Positions 33,301 through 44,100 of a stretch of 64,000 nt of DNA are shown piece after piece (position 1 is the first letter of the stretch; each line of letters begins with the position of its first letter). The notes beneath the pieces are model-generated. The model was given only the letters and a program-made list of their open reading frames with translations. It ran no database searches and was not told where the DNA came from. The translations under genes were made by a program, and so were the position numbers. This DNA is from Saprospiraceae bacterium (GTDB lineage: Bacteria; Bacteroidota; Bacteroidia; Chitinophagales; Saprospiraceae): the NCBI GenBank assembly GCA_016715405.1, contig JADKAE010000027.1:1-64000 (forward strand), given 5' to 3'.

Positions 33301-36300
33301 TACTTTAATGACATGCGACAATTCGGGGTTCGTAGGGTCCAATACGCGTACAAATTCGGAAGTAGCGCTGGCCCCGGTTTGATTGCGATCTTCTTTAAGC
33401 TGGCGCAATAGTTTGAGTTGGAAATTAAATTCGTTTGCTACGCGCCATACTTCCTGCTTATAGCGGGGATCGCTTGGTGGCAGGCCGGTGACAAGGTCGG
33501 GGTTCGACATCGTCAGCGGGATTTCGTATTCGTAATAGTTATTCTGGAAATCGCTACCCAGGCGCATAAATACGCGTAGGCCGCCGTCGGGTACATCTTG
33601 ATCGGGTGCTTCGGCATGTACAAACATCTGGAGTTTGTCGTACACGCGCATGTCGGCTTCCGTAATTTTGAATACGGCGCGCGCGTCGCCGTCGCAAAGG
33701 CCGTTGAGGCGCAGCGACAAAGACTGTTCGTTCTGTAGTGCCTGGAAAACGCCCAGCGAGCGTTCGCGCTGAATGCCTTCGGGTAGGGTATAGTTAAACG
33801 GCAGGCGGCTGCTGTTTTCTTCGATATTGACGGCGTCGATTTCAAAGTTGGTTTCTACGCCATTGCAATTATCGGGCACGCCGTTGATATCGCGGCCGGT
33901 GAGGTCTTGCGAATAGCGGCGCCATTGGTTGCGCACCAGCTCGAGGCGGGCAAAACGCAGATAGGTATCGGTTTTGAAGCCCTGCATGTACATCCGCATA
34001 AAGAGGATAGAGCGGAAGTCAATAATACCGCCCACGCTTTTTTTGTTGGGCGTATTCAAGGGAATACGGAAGCGATACCATATGCGGCCGTTGCCGGCTT
34101 CTATGCGGTCGGTGATAAACGGCGTGCGACTGCGGTCTACTTCGCGGCGATTAAAGGGATCGACAAACAAGGGAATTTCGTACTGGAAATACGATTCTGA
34201 TTCGTTGAGCGAGAAGTCCTGGTTGAGGTCTTCCATGTCGGGCGTATTGGTACCCGACTGCCGTTCCTGGTTGCCGGTATTCGACTGCGAGTTGCCCTGC
34301 GGGTTGTTAAAATCGCGGTAGCGCTGTTTGATGCCATCTCCCGAGCCGAAGCTGCTATGGCGGTAATACCGGAAGTTGTCGTTGGCGGGGTCGAGTTCTA
34401 CTTTATCAGCCACCTGGGGGTTGACTGTTCGGATGCTATTGACCCAAGGTTCAAATTTTTCTTTTTCCCCCTCATCGCTGAGGCCGTCGAGTCCTACGTC
34501 CTGCACTTCGCGGGTGCCGGGCGAGTTGTCGAAGGCGCGGGTATAGGGTACGCGGCGGGGCACCACCGACCACAGGGTATTATCCACTTCCCGGTCGGGG
34601 TTGATATCGCTGGGCAGGCCGTGTTCAAAAAACTGGCGCGAGTCTTTGAGGATATCCTCCGAAATATTGCCCAGGTTGAGGTACAACGTGCCTTGTTTGT
34701 CTTCGGCGTCGACAGCGGGGTTGAAGGCGTTGGTGGTATCGAGGAATGGGCTTAGCATCCAGAATTCCACAAATTCGATATTCGCCGACTGGAAGTCGTT
34801 GGTGGTCATGGCTCTCATGATACCGCCCCATCGCGTTTCGGGGTCGCGCAATACCAGTGAATCGCCGTTGACGGATACGCCGCGGCTGAGGCCCGGATAG
34901 CCGTTAGGGGGGTCAAAGTTGTAGGGGCCCCTTTCACCTGGGAAATAAGCCAGGTCGAAGGGTTGGATATTGGGCGACAGCTGGTCGGGGGTGAGTTGGA
35001 GGTTGGGGAATACCTCTTGTTGCGGTACCAGACTGGTATAAGGGTTATTGTCGTCGTTGGGGCCGCGGGCGCTGGGGTCTATGCGGTACCAGTTGATGCG
35101 GGCCCGGTTGGCGCCCGAAGCCAGGCTTGCGGATTTTGCTTCGGGGAAAAGCGGGTTATTGTTTTGGTCGTCGTTTTGGGGTACGCTGGCCAGCACCCAG
35201 TTGTTGGCGGGCACGCGCAGGTCGATACTGTTGGTACTACCTTCAAAGTCGTCCAGATAAACGATGCCTCCTTTGTCCTTTTTACTTTGATTGATCGCGC
35301 GGGAGTGCCCGGGGTCGAGATAAGCCGCCTCAGCGCTAACGCTTATATTAGAAGGCGCTTTAGTGGAATAAAAGGGCAGCTTGTCCACCAGTTTCGTAAG
35401 GAAGGGCGCTTCTTTGCTAAAATTGAGATCGCCGCCATAGATTCGGTTGCTGATCGGGTCTTCACCCATATTGACTTTGGGTGTAAAAGGCCGTTCGAAC
35501 AACTGCAGGAAGGTGGCGCCTACGTTGAAATTTTTATTAATTTCATAATCGGCGCGCAAGCCCATCATTGTTTTTTGTTGGAAACCGAACAGCGTATTGT
35601 CTTCAAAAGACACGTTTATCGGCACACCCGAGGCGAGCACGGCGTCGTTGAGAATGCGGAGACGGCCGGTGCTGTAATCCACTTCAAAATCGCGTCCTTC
35701 TTGCAATATCTGTCCGCCGGCAGTCACGCGTACCGAACCCGGAGGGATATTAAAGGCGCCCAACGAAATTTCGGAAGACACGCTCGATTTATAGCTACCC
35801 TTGATCGTATAGCGGTTTTTTTCGGGGAATTCGCGTGCCAGGAAGATCGTTTTGGAATACAATTCCGGATAAGTAAACGAATCTCGTAGAACGGGGTCTG
35901 TGATTTGGTTACCTGGCCGACCCAAAGGGTTCGAGCACGGGGAAATAGATACGTCCGTTTACCGGGTTGATTGTCACGCCGGGCACAAAGTCGAATACGC
36001 CGTCGGGTTGCGGATCGCCCTGGGTATTGAGTCGGTCGAGGTTGAACACGCGGATGAGGGGCACGCCTTCGAGGTTGCCCTGGGGCAAGAAGCGCTTTTG
36101 GCCTTTACCCGGGTCTTCGTAAAAGATGTCGAAGCGGAACTCCTGCGGATTCACCTGATAAGCGCCGATAGAATATACGTTTTTCATCATGAGGTCCCAG
36201 GTGGGCACGTCAGTGCGCTGGGTCATACTTTTGAGCAGCTTGACGAAAAGCACCTGCGAAATCTGGCGCGAGGTATCGGTGCTCACGTCGCCGGTATTCA

Positions 36301-37777
36301 CCGACAATTCGCCTACTTTGTAAATCTTGCCGTTGTACTTGTACTGATAGCCCACTGCGAGTACCTGGTCGGGCTGCACGTTAATATTTACCGAAATAAA
36401 GCCCAATTCGGGGTGAACGGTATATTCTGTGGGTTTGAGTTTGCGGGCGCGCACCTTTTCGAAGTCGCGCGACTGCACCAGTCCGAATTGTTGGGATTGG
36501 AGTATGGCCACTGCCTGGTCGATATCGCGGATATCGGGTTGGGCCGAAATTTTGGCGTAGAGGTCGTTGGCATAGTTTTCGGGCAGGGCGCGGCCTCCAC
36601 CGATCTCGGTATAGCGGGGGGGGTCGTAAGTATTTACCACGTTGGGGTTGACGATGCGCTCGGGTTCGCCCAGGTCGGCAAGCGCTACGATATCGCGCAC
36701 ATCCTGCACCTCGTTGCGGTCGTTGGTAATCCACACTTCGAGGTTTTCCAGTTGGAACAGCGTATTGATCTGGGGCAGGTTGCGCAGGGCGCCTTCGTAA
36801 GATTCGCGGTTGTAGTGGCTGAGGAAGAAGTGGCGGTTTTCGTCGTATTCGTCCGATTTCACTTCAAATTTTTGCAACTGGCTACCGCCTTGAATCTGGA
36901 TATTTTCGCGTTGCGATTGTTGTTGCGACACAATAGCCGTGAGGCGCAGGTGGCCGAATTGCAGTTCGGTTTTTAGGCCGAAGAGGCTCTGGGCGCCCTG
37001 GATGAGCGTACCTCTAAGGGGCAGGCTTACGTTACCTGCCTCAATTTTCTTAATAATATCGTCTTCGTTAAAGAGGTCGCTGTTGTAGTTGAGTTTGATT
37101 TGGTTATCAAAATTGAACGTAGCGTTATTATTGTAATTGGTGGTAAGCGTGAGCTTTTCGCCAATTTTACCGGTCACGTTCATTTGGATATTCATATCAA
37201 AATCGAAGACCGTTTGCCGGCGCTGGCGTTCGGTGAGGATAGGGTTGTCGAGTCGTTGGTGGTCGACGCCGAAGGTAAGGTCGATACCGCCCTGTGGTCT
37301 GATATCTACCGTGGTGCCGCCGAAGAGGCGGTCGAGCAGGCTGCTTTTTACGTCAAATTTGGCCAGTGGGTCGAGGGCGCTGCTGCCGGTACCACGGTTG
37401 ATGCCCGCCAGTTGATCGAAATAAGCGTCTTCTTCCTGCTTTTTGCGCCAATCGAGGTATTCGTCAAACGTCATATAAGTGGGCGGGCGGTAGTAATCGT
37501 CGCCGATTTTTTCCGTAATGATATACTGGCCCGTTTCAGGATCAAATTCGACGTTTTGCTCTACCACTTTCGGGTCTTTCAGATCGAAAGGGTTTTGGTT
37601 GCCTTCGTTGATAAAATCGCCCTGGCGATCTTGGATGGGAGGCAAAGTATCCTGGATAGCATGAACGAACCCGGCTGCAAAGGGGTCATCATGGAGAACG
37701 GGAAGAACGCTTTTGGCACTCGCCGCACTCCACATCACACATGCAAATAACGTAAAGGGTAATAACAATCTCATCAT
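30349..37777 (-). CDS. sprA: SprA, outer-membrane translocon of type IX secretion/gliding, one frameshift
   Basis: SprA is the giant outer-membrane beta-barrel translocon of T9SS. Joined length is about 2,476 residues, normal for the family. Signal peptide MMRLLLPFTLFACVMWSAASA; then YRPPTYMTFDEYLDWRKKQE, repeated SprA-type segments (LDRLFGGTTVDIRPQGGIDL, TTNYNNNATFNFDNQIKLNY, AGNVSLPLRGTLIQGAQSLF), KGGIVYLDDFEGSTNSIDLR, and a C-terminal half ending in a beta-strand (GGLVVRFQLN). The N-terminal part (37777-35909) runs to LEPFGSAR-stop, and the C-terminal part (35925-30349) resumes as GRPGNQITDPVLRDSF. The break is at the TTTGGG tract near 35915-35925. It lies downstream of ruvA on the same strand; ruvA-sprA linkage is common in Bacteroidota. 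Confidence 0.92.
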
Positions 37778-38004
37778 AATTCCTACATGGGATTCTGGAA
37801 CCGTACCCGGGGGTTGGGATCCATGAAAAAAAGTATTTCTGTGAACTGCTTTGTGTTAGTTACTGTTTTAAACGATGGTTGGTCTTTCATTTTGCCGGGG
37901 AGCGTAATTTTAACGTATCCCACTAAACCGTCATTTATTCGTATGCAAAAAAAGACAAGCCCTTCGGCATAAAGCTGCAAGCGCATGCATTGTCTTTGTC
38001 TGAT

Positions 38005-38083
38005 AAAAAACGTTGCGGATCACCCTCCAATAAGCGCATCCAGCCTTGCCGGGCGTACTTTATTTAGGGATGATCCGCAACGT
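38005..38083 (-). terminator. Terminator-like inverted repeat after ruvA
   Basis: ACGTTGCGGATCA (38010-38022) pairs perfectly over 13 bp with TGATCCGCAACGT (38071-38083), starting three bases past the ruvA stop and followed on the minus strand by a T6 run (38005-38010). The 48-base loop is long for a classical terminator, so it could also be a mobile-type palindrome. Confidence 0.5.
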
Positions 38084-38085
38084 AC

Positions 38086-38679
38086 TCAGGATGACAAGTG
38101 TTTGAGCGCCAGCTTGATCAATTCTTCTACGGAATTCACAGCGGGCTGCTCCCTGAGGATTTGGTTGAGCGCCTTTTGCACCGAAATACGGGCAAAACCC
38201 AAAGCTACCAATGCTGATAACGCCTCTTCTCTGAATGTATTGTTCTGCGCCGAGAATACGGGCGACAATTCCCCGCCTTCTTTGACTATTTTGTCTTTCA
38301 GGTCCAAAATGATGCGCTTAGCCGTCTTGGGGCCGATGCCTTTTGCATTGCGGAAGGCATGCTCGTTTTCGCCCACAATAGCGGCTTTGATCTCATCCGT
38401 AGTGAGCGCCGACAAGAGGATTTGCGCGGTAGAGGGGCCTACTCCCGACACAGAAAGCAACTGTACAAAAAGCGTGCGTTCGGCTTCTTCGGCAAATCCA
38501 TAAAGGGTATGGCTGTCTTCTTTGATATGAAGGTGGGTGAGCAATTGGACATGCTCCAACGGTTCGATACGCGAGTAGGTTTGCAGGCTGATGTGGATGT
38601 GATATCCTATGCCTCCCGTCTCTACGATTACAAACGTCGGATTTTTAAAGGTAATGAGCCCTTTGATGTATGCGATCAT
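38086..38679 (-). CDS. ruvA: Holliday junction DNA helicase subunit RuvA
   Basis: 197 residues, normal length. RuvA binds four-way junctions as a tetramer and directs RuvB. Seen: OB-fold start MIAYIKGLITFKNPTFVIVE, the loop HLHIKEDSHTLYGFAEEAER, helix-hairpin-helix motifs LLSVSGVGPSTAQILLSAL and NAKGIGPKTAKRIILDLKDK, a flexible linker, and the C-terminal domain REEALSALVALGF. Unbroken. Confidence 0.95.
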   Translation of the reverse strand: MIAYIKGLITFKNPTFVIVETGGIGYHIHISLQTYSRIEPLEHVQLLTHLHIKEDSHTLYGFAEEAERTLFVQLLSVSGVGPSTAQILLSALTTDEIKAAIVGENEHAFRNAKGIGPKTAKRIILDLKDKIVKEGGELSPVFSAQNNTFREEALSALVALGFARISVQKALNQILREQPAVNSVEELIKLALKHLSS

Positions 38680-38685
38680 GAAGTC

Positions 38686-38711
38686 CGTTATCGGTTATCG
38701 GTTGTCGGTTA
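38686..38711. repeat. Tandem ATCGGTT words between lgt and ruvA
   Basis: CGTTATCGGTTATCGGTTGT and one further CGGTT unit fill most of the 43-base gap. The complement of the same 7-mer (AACCGAT) forms the tract near 48509-48531. Confidence 0.6.
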
Positions 38712-38722
38712 GTCCGTTCCCG

Positions 38723-39538
38723 TTACCTGTTTTTAGCTATCGGCTCTGGCTGTCGGTTCCGAAACATAAAATACAGCCCTACTGCGGCAAACGGGATGCT
38801 AAGCAACTGTCCGGTACTCAAGGCGCCGCCGAAGTATTGCTCCAAGCCGCCCTGGCTGTCTTTGAAAAACTCTATAAAAAATCGGAAGCCCCATATCAGC
38901 ACCATGAATAAGCCGAAGATATAGCCCAGCTTTTGGCGTTTATCCGTTTTCCAATAGGTATAATACAATATAAAAAAGGAGAGCAAGTAAGACAATGATT
39001 CATAAAGTTGCACGGGGTGGCGCGGGACCTCATCCACGCGGGTAAATACAAAAGCCCAAGGCGCCTCGGTGGCCCGGCCCAGAATCTCGGAGTTCATCAA
39101 ATTGCCCAGCCGGATAAAACAACCCGCCAGCGCAGTGGGTACCGCCACCTTGTCCAAAATCCAAAGCAAGGACCGTTTGGAAGTATACTTTGAAAAAATC
39201 CACAATGCGATGATAATGCCAAGGGCGCCGCCATGACTGGCCAGGCCGCCTTCCCACACCATCGGTATTTCACCCAGGTGTTTCGAGTAATAATCCCAAT
39301 CGTAGAAAAACACGTGCCCCAGCCTGGCGCCCAATACGGCGCCGACAACCATGTAAATGAAAATTTTGTCGAGCCACTCCTCCGGTTCGTTTTCGGCTTT
39401 GAACATGTTTCTCACCATATACAAACCGGCCAGAAAGCCTGTAGCAAAAAGCAGTCCGTACCACCGCAAGGTGAGCGGGCCGAGATGCACGATCTCGGGC
39501 GAAGCATTCCAGGTGATATAAGCGAGTGTGGATGACAT
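38723..39538 (-). CDS. lgt: Prolipoprotein diacylglyceryl transferase
   Basis: 271 residues and several membrane segments. Lgt adds diacylglycerol to the lipobox Cys of prolipoproteins in the inner membrane. Seen: IVHLGPLTLRWYGLLFATGF, GAVLGARLGHVFFYDWDYY, the signature region GGLASHGGALGIIIALW, CFIRLGNLMNSEILGRATE and RHPVQLYESLSYL, all diagnostic. The C-terminus reads GALSTGQLLSIPFAAVGLYF. Unbroken. Confidence 0.95.
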   Translation of the reverse strand: MSSTLAYITWNASPEIVHLGPLTLRWYGLLFATGFLAGLYMVRNMFKAENEPEEWLDKIFIYMVVGAVLGARLGHVFFYDWDYYSKHLGEIPMVWEGGLASHGGALGIIIALWIFSKYTSKRSLLWILDKVAVPTALAGCFIRLGNLMNSEILGRATEAPWAFVFTRVDEVPRHPVQLYESLSYLLSFFILYYTYWKTDKRQKLGYIFGLFMVLIWGFRFFIEFFKDSQGGLEQYFGGALSTGQLLSIPFAAVGLYFMFRNRQPEPIAKNR

Positions 39539-39568
39539 GATGCTGGATTGAAGCGCCGGTTTCCCCGC

Positions 39569-39694
39569 TTAGTTGCCGAGGAATTTGAAATTATACTGGT
39601 AAACGGCTACTACCAGGATAATGAACAGCAAAAAAAACAGAAAAAAATACAACATGCAGTATCCTTTCTTTCCTGCGTTATCTATGCTAGACAT
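39569..39694 (-). CDS. Small one-helix membrane protein, 41 aa
   Basis: ATG at 39694 to TAA 39569-39571. The sequence starts MSSIDNAGKKGYCMLYFFLF, continues with a hydrophobic stretch (FLLFIILVVA) and ends VYQYNFKFLGN. It lies 30 bases upstream of lgt in the same orientation and may share its transcript. The codons are ordinary and the protein is typical of short Bacteroidota membrane peptides. Function unknown. Confidence 0.5.
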   Translation of the reverse strand: MSSIDNAGKKGYCMLYFFLFFLLFIILVVAVYQYNFKFLGN

Positions 39695-39799
39695 GGCGGT
39701 GGATTGTTTTTTTTAACAAAAATTGTGCCGCTGCAAAGATGAATAATGCCAGCGAATTTTTATGCCCATTTTACTATAAACTTTCGCACGGCTTTCTCG

Positions 39800-41092
39800 T
39801 TAAGGCAGTCCTTTCCACCTGATCTCTACGATTTCAGGACTGGCGTGGAACATCTTGAGCACTTTGATTTCGTAATTGTTGATAGAAATGACTTCGCCTA
39901 CTTTGGGAATGGCGTCAGTTACTTTTAACAATAATCCCGATAAGGTAAGGTATTCGGCGCTGGTAGGCAGACGCTCGGGCAAGCTTTCGTTGATCTCTTC
40001 CAAGGGGTTCTGGGCAAGCACTTTAAACACTCCTTCGGAAATTTTTTCCACCACCGGTTGCTCTGTGTCGTATTCGTCTTGTATTTCGCCTACCAACTCT
40101 TCTATGATGTCTTCAAGGGTAACCAAGCCCACTGTGCCTCCAAATTCGTTGACCACAATAGCCATCTGGGTGTGTTCTTTCTGAAAAGTGCGCAATAGGT
40201 GCATGATCTTTCGGTTGGAATTCACAAAGATCACCGGACGCACGAGGTCTTGGAGCGATTTTTCGGGATCGCGCATGAAGTGCATCATGATGTCTTTAGT
40301 GATGACGATCCCTGTGATATTATCTACCGAATCTTTATACACTGGAAACCGCGAATATCCCTCGGTAACAGATATTTCCATGGCCTCCTTCAAGGTGGCA
40401 TCCACATCTATAGCTACCAGTTGGGTGCGTGGTCTGAGTATATGCCACACCTGCCGGTTGTCAAATTCAAATACATTCTGGATGAGGTCGCGCTCCGACG
40501 ACTGAATAGCCCCGCCTTCCGCGCTTTCGGCAATGATGAGTTTGAGTTCTTCTTCAGAGTGGATCTCGGTATGTGCCACCGGCTGAATACCTATCAGTTT
40601 GAGCATGAAATTAGCCAAGCCGTTGAGCATCCAAATGAAGGGAGCAAATATGACATAAAATACGCGAAGCGGCGACGCTAACCAGAGCGTAGTAGCCGTT
40701 GGGAAACGTATCGCCAGCGACTTGGGCGCCAATTCGCCGAATATGATGTGCAAGACGGTTATTGTGGCAAAAGCAAAAGGCAAGGCAATTTTATGGGCCA
40801 ACTCGTCGTCTATTTCTAACCCAAAAAGATGCATGGAGTTGATGATAATGCGGGAAACTACACCCTCGCCTATCCAGCCCAATCCAAGGCTCGCCAGTGT
40901 GATACCCAATTGCGTAGCCGCCAAATAGGCATCGAGGTTGTTTACGATGCCTTCCGCTATCCGGGCGGTAAAGCTGGAATCAGCCCGCACCTGCAACTGA
41001 GATATACGCACTTTTACTATGGCGAATTCTGCCGCCACAAAAAAACCATTAAGCAATACTAAAAAAAATGTGAGGAATATGTCAAGTAACAT
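39800..41092 (-). CDS. CNNM/CBS-pair membrane protein (HlyC/CorC family)
   Basis: 430 residues. N-terminal CNNM (DUF21) membrane domain starting MLLDIFLTFFLVLLNGFFVAA with the conserved ASLGLGWIGEGV and FGELAPKSLAIRFP; then a CBS pair (VWHILRPRTQLVAIDVDATL, YSRFPVYKDSVDNITGIVIT, VNEFGGTVGLVTLEDIIEEL) and a C-terminal CorC_HlyC domain. Members are magnesium/cobalt efflux-type transporters or regulators. Unbroken. Confidence 0.9.
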   Translation of the reverse strand: MLLDIFLTFFLVLLNGFFVAAEFAIVKVRISQLQVRADSSFTARIAEGIVNNLDAYLAATQLGITLASLGLGWIGEGVVSRIIINSMHLFGLEIDDELAHKIALPFAFATITVLHIIFGELAPKSLAIRFPTATTLWLASPLRVFYVIFAPFIWMLNGLANFMLKLIGIQPVAHTEIHSEEELKLIIAESAEGGAIQSSERDLIQNVFEFDNRQVWHILRPRTQLVAIDVDATLKEAMEISVTEGYSRFPVYKDSVDNITGIVITKDIMMHFMRDPEKSLQDLVRPVIFVNSNRKIMHLLRTFQKEHTQMAIVVNEFGGTVGLVTLEDIIEELVGEIQDEYDTEQPVVEKISEGVFKVLAQNPLEEINESLPERLPTSAEYLTLSGLLLKVTDAIPKVGEVISINNYEIKVLKMFHASPEIVEIRWKGLP

Positions 41093-41155
41093 GGCTTAAC
41101 ACTAAGTGAATAATCATACAGCCACAAATGTAATAAATAAAAGCGTGTCGCCGCA

Positions 41156-44100
41156 TCACTCACCTGCTATGCGCACCTGCCGAAGGTTTTCCCTTCCGTA
41201 TAATACCGGAAAATACATCTGTTCCGCTTTGGCCGGGTTGAGGGTGTAAACCCCGTCAAAACGCGGCTCTAAATTGATCACAAAGCTGTGACTTCCGGCA
41301 GGCAGTCGCTCGCAAAAGATGGCAACCTGGTGTTTCCAGTATTCGCGGTGCACTTCGGGGCCGCTCCAATGCAGCTGAGGTTTGTCGAGGTAAGCACAAC
41401 CCGCCGGGATGGGCGCTTCGATCATGACGTAGTCGCTTGTTTCACCGGTTTCTACGGTCACGACCAACCTGGCAGGTTTGCCCTGCCGCAATTCAGCGAC
41501 TTCGCGGCCATCCTGCTCCAGCTTAGCATCCACTGTGTAAATATCGGCTTTACGCCCGGGTTGCGGATTGAAGCTTTGCTGGTAGGCGGTGAAACATACC
41601 GGGCCGACTCCTCCTTTTTCTATACGCAATGGCTGCCCTGTGGCAGTGGTTTTCGTGTAAGGCAGTGGCACCCGCTCGCCGTTGATATCCAACGTACTCT
41701 CCAGGGTAGCGGTAGTATCCGCCTCCGACATTATATCGGGCAGGATGGCCCGCAGGATTTGCGCCGACTCCAGGGTGTTGCGCCAACCGTTGTATGGGCG
41801 CTCCCGCAGGAAATATCGGCGAATGCGATGGCCAAGCATGGTATCTCCTGCCTCCCGGGCTATGTCGTAGGCCAACAATGTAGCGGCCACGGCGCCACTC
41901 CACAAATCATAACCCTGTTTGTCCCAATACGAACCGCCATAGAGGGTGCGCTGTTCGTGTTTTTTTAAGGTGTCGAGCGAATGGGGCAGTTTTTGCTCCT
42001 GCCGGATGCGCAATACGAGCAGGCGATCGTGCAGGGTTTGCTTCACCGTGTCAAAAGGCGCCAGATAGTGTGCATAGTTGAGGGGTTGGCCTACAGAAGA
42101 CAGCAGGCGCAATGTGTGGAGTAATTCATCGCCTTTCAACAGGTGAATTTGCCCGGTTAGGTAGCGCAGGCCTTTTTCGAGGGCTTCGGTGGTGTAACCC
42201 GATTGCGAAGCCAGGTGCAGGGCCCGGAGTACGTAGGTGGTCATCCTGATATTGTCTTTGCCCTGGGGCCACCATCCCCAGGTACCGTTAGCATTTTGCG
42301 CTTTTCGCAAAGCCGCCACCATACGTTGTATATCTTGCTCGCCGTCAAAGGCTTGGCCCAGCAACTTTCGCAGTTGTTTGTTGAGCAAAAGGGCCGTAAG
42401 CCGGCTGGCGTTTTGCTCGTTGCAGCCGTAGGGGTAGTTGCGCAGCCCGTCGAGGTCGACGAGCAATTGTTGGAGTATGTTGCCTTCGGCATACAGCGTG
42501 ACGGGGCCTTTGGCCGGGTCAAAAGCCAGGGTAAATGCGGTATCGGCTTCGAGCACATGGAAAACGCCGTTGGATTCGAGGCTACCCACGGGCAATACGG
42601 GGATTTTGCGCTCTTCGCCGTCGGTATAAGTGGCCGACTGCGCGCCGAATCGCAAGGCAAGGGTGTCGGGGGCGGCGGGGGCGACTACCAGGGCGCGGTC
42701 TACGCGACCTTGGGCTACCACAGCCTGCTGCGCGCCCAATAGCTGCCCATCGAGCTGAAAAGCAGTGGCCACCGCCAGCGAGTCATCGCCGATATGCAGG
42801 GTTTTGCCCACCACCACGGCGCTATCGCCCTCCAGCATAAAGCGGGGTACGGCGAGTTGGGCTATCAGTTTTTTGAGGGCGCGCACCTGTTTTTGCGCCA
42901 CGCCTGCGCGGCCGCGGCGGTCCATGCCCAGGGCATAAGTATTCCAGGCGGTGATGTTGTCGGGATATGTAACGGTAAAATAAGCTTCTCCCTTGCTGTC
43001 CGTCACCAGATTGGGCTGCCAAAAGGCTTCGTCTTTAAAATTGCCCCGGAATTGAATTAAATCGAATTGCATGGCCGGCAGGGTTCCTTCGCGAATACCG
43101 TCGATGTAATACTCCGTCGCATCGGCCCGGCTGCCCCTGACAGTTACCTCGTCTTCGGAGTCAAGCCCGGCGGCAGTTGCGCTGATCGCATTGATATTGC
43201 GAGTGGGTAGACTGGTTATGTTGCTGACACTGTAGCCTTGTTGGGTGTTATCTTGTTCAACTAAGGGTACCTTGTATTCCACAACCAGCACTTCCATCAA
43301 GGCATAACTCGGCGACTCTAGCGCAAGGTCCAGATAATTGGATCGCTCGCTTAGTAGCATGACGCCGGTAATTCTACTAGTGGAGTACCCGGTGTAGCTT
43401 ACTTCTACTGCATAATTGCCGGGGGGTAAATCTTCAAAATAATAATTACCATCAATATCACTTACTGCACCTGCAATTAAGATATTATCCTGATAGACCT
43501 GAACATTGGCAAAAATAAGCGGCTCGCCATCGGGGTCTGTTACTTTTCCCGACAACCGGCTACTGCCTCCTCCGAATTTCCAGCCGCTCGGTTTTAGCGA
43601 CAAGTCCGGTTTGGGCTGCACGCCGTACATCAGGGGCCAGGTAACCACGCCGGCGCTGTCGGGCATAAATTGAGCGCCGCTCCACCGCAGGCACAATGTA
43701 GAATCGGGGCTTATGCTGATCGTTCTTTTTAAAAATGCTTCCCCTTCTCCCGCAATCAACATAACGGTATAACTACCCGGCTTTAAGCCCATCCACCGGC
43801 GCATGTTGCCCCTGAATATTTGCCGCACACTGTCGGGCCCGAGCATGTAAATTGCTTTTAGTGTTAAATCTCCGGCATTTCCGTATTCTATCCGCAATTT
43901 GCCCTGGTCTTTTTGGTGGGTATTGGTTGTTTGTGTAAAATTAATCACCAGCTTATCATTGGTCTTGGCTTTTACATCAGCAGGGTGAAACATCCATGCG
44001 CCGGGATTCTGTGGGCCCCATTTATTGGATAAATAATAGGGGTCGTTGCCTGAAACAGGTTGTAGGCGTATAGGCGCTCGCGGTTTAAGGTTACCGAATA

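Noticed and set aside
30358..37750. Long plus-strand ORFs opposite sprA (for example 34963-35889)
   Set aside because: They mirror the coding strand of a well-recognised gene and lack family features.
37778..38009. 67-aa minus-strand ORF upstream of sprA
   Set aside because: No family resemblance, an overlapping plus-strand ORF of equal quality, and no ribosome site; I treat 37778-38009 as the sprA leader with nothing else I can support.
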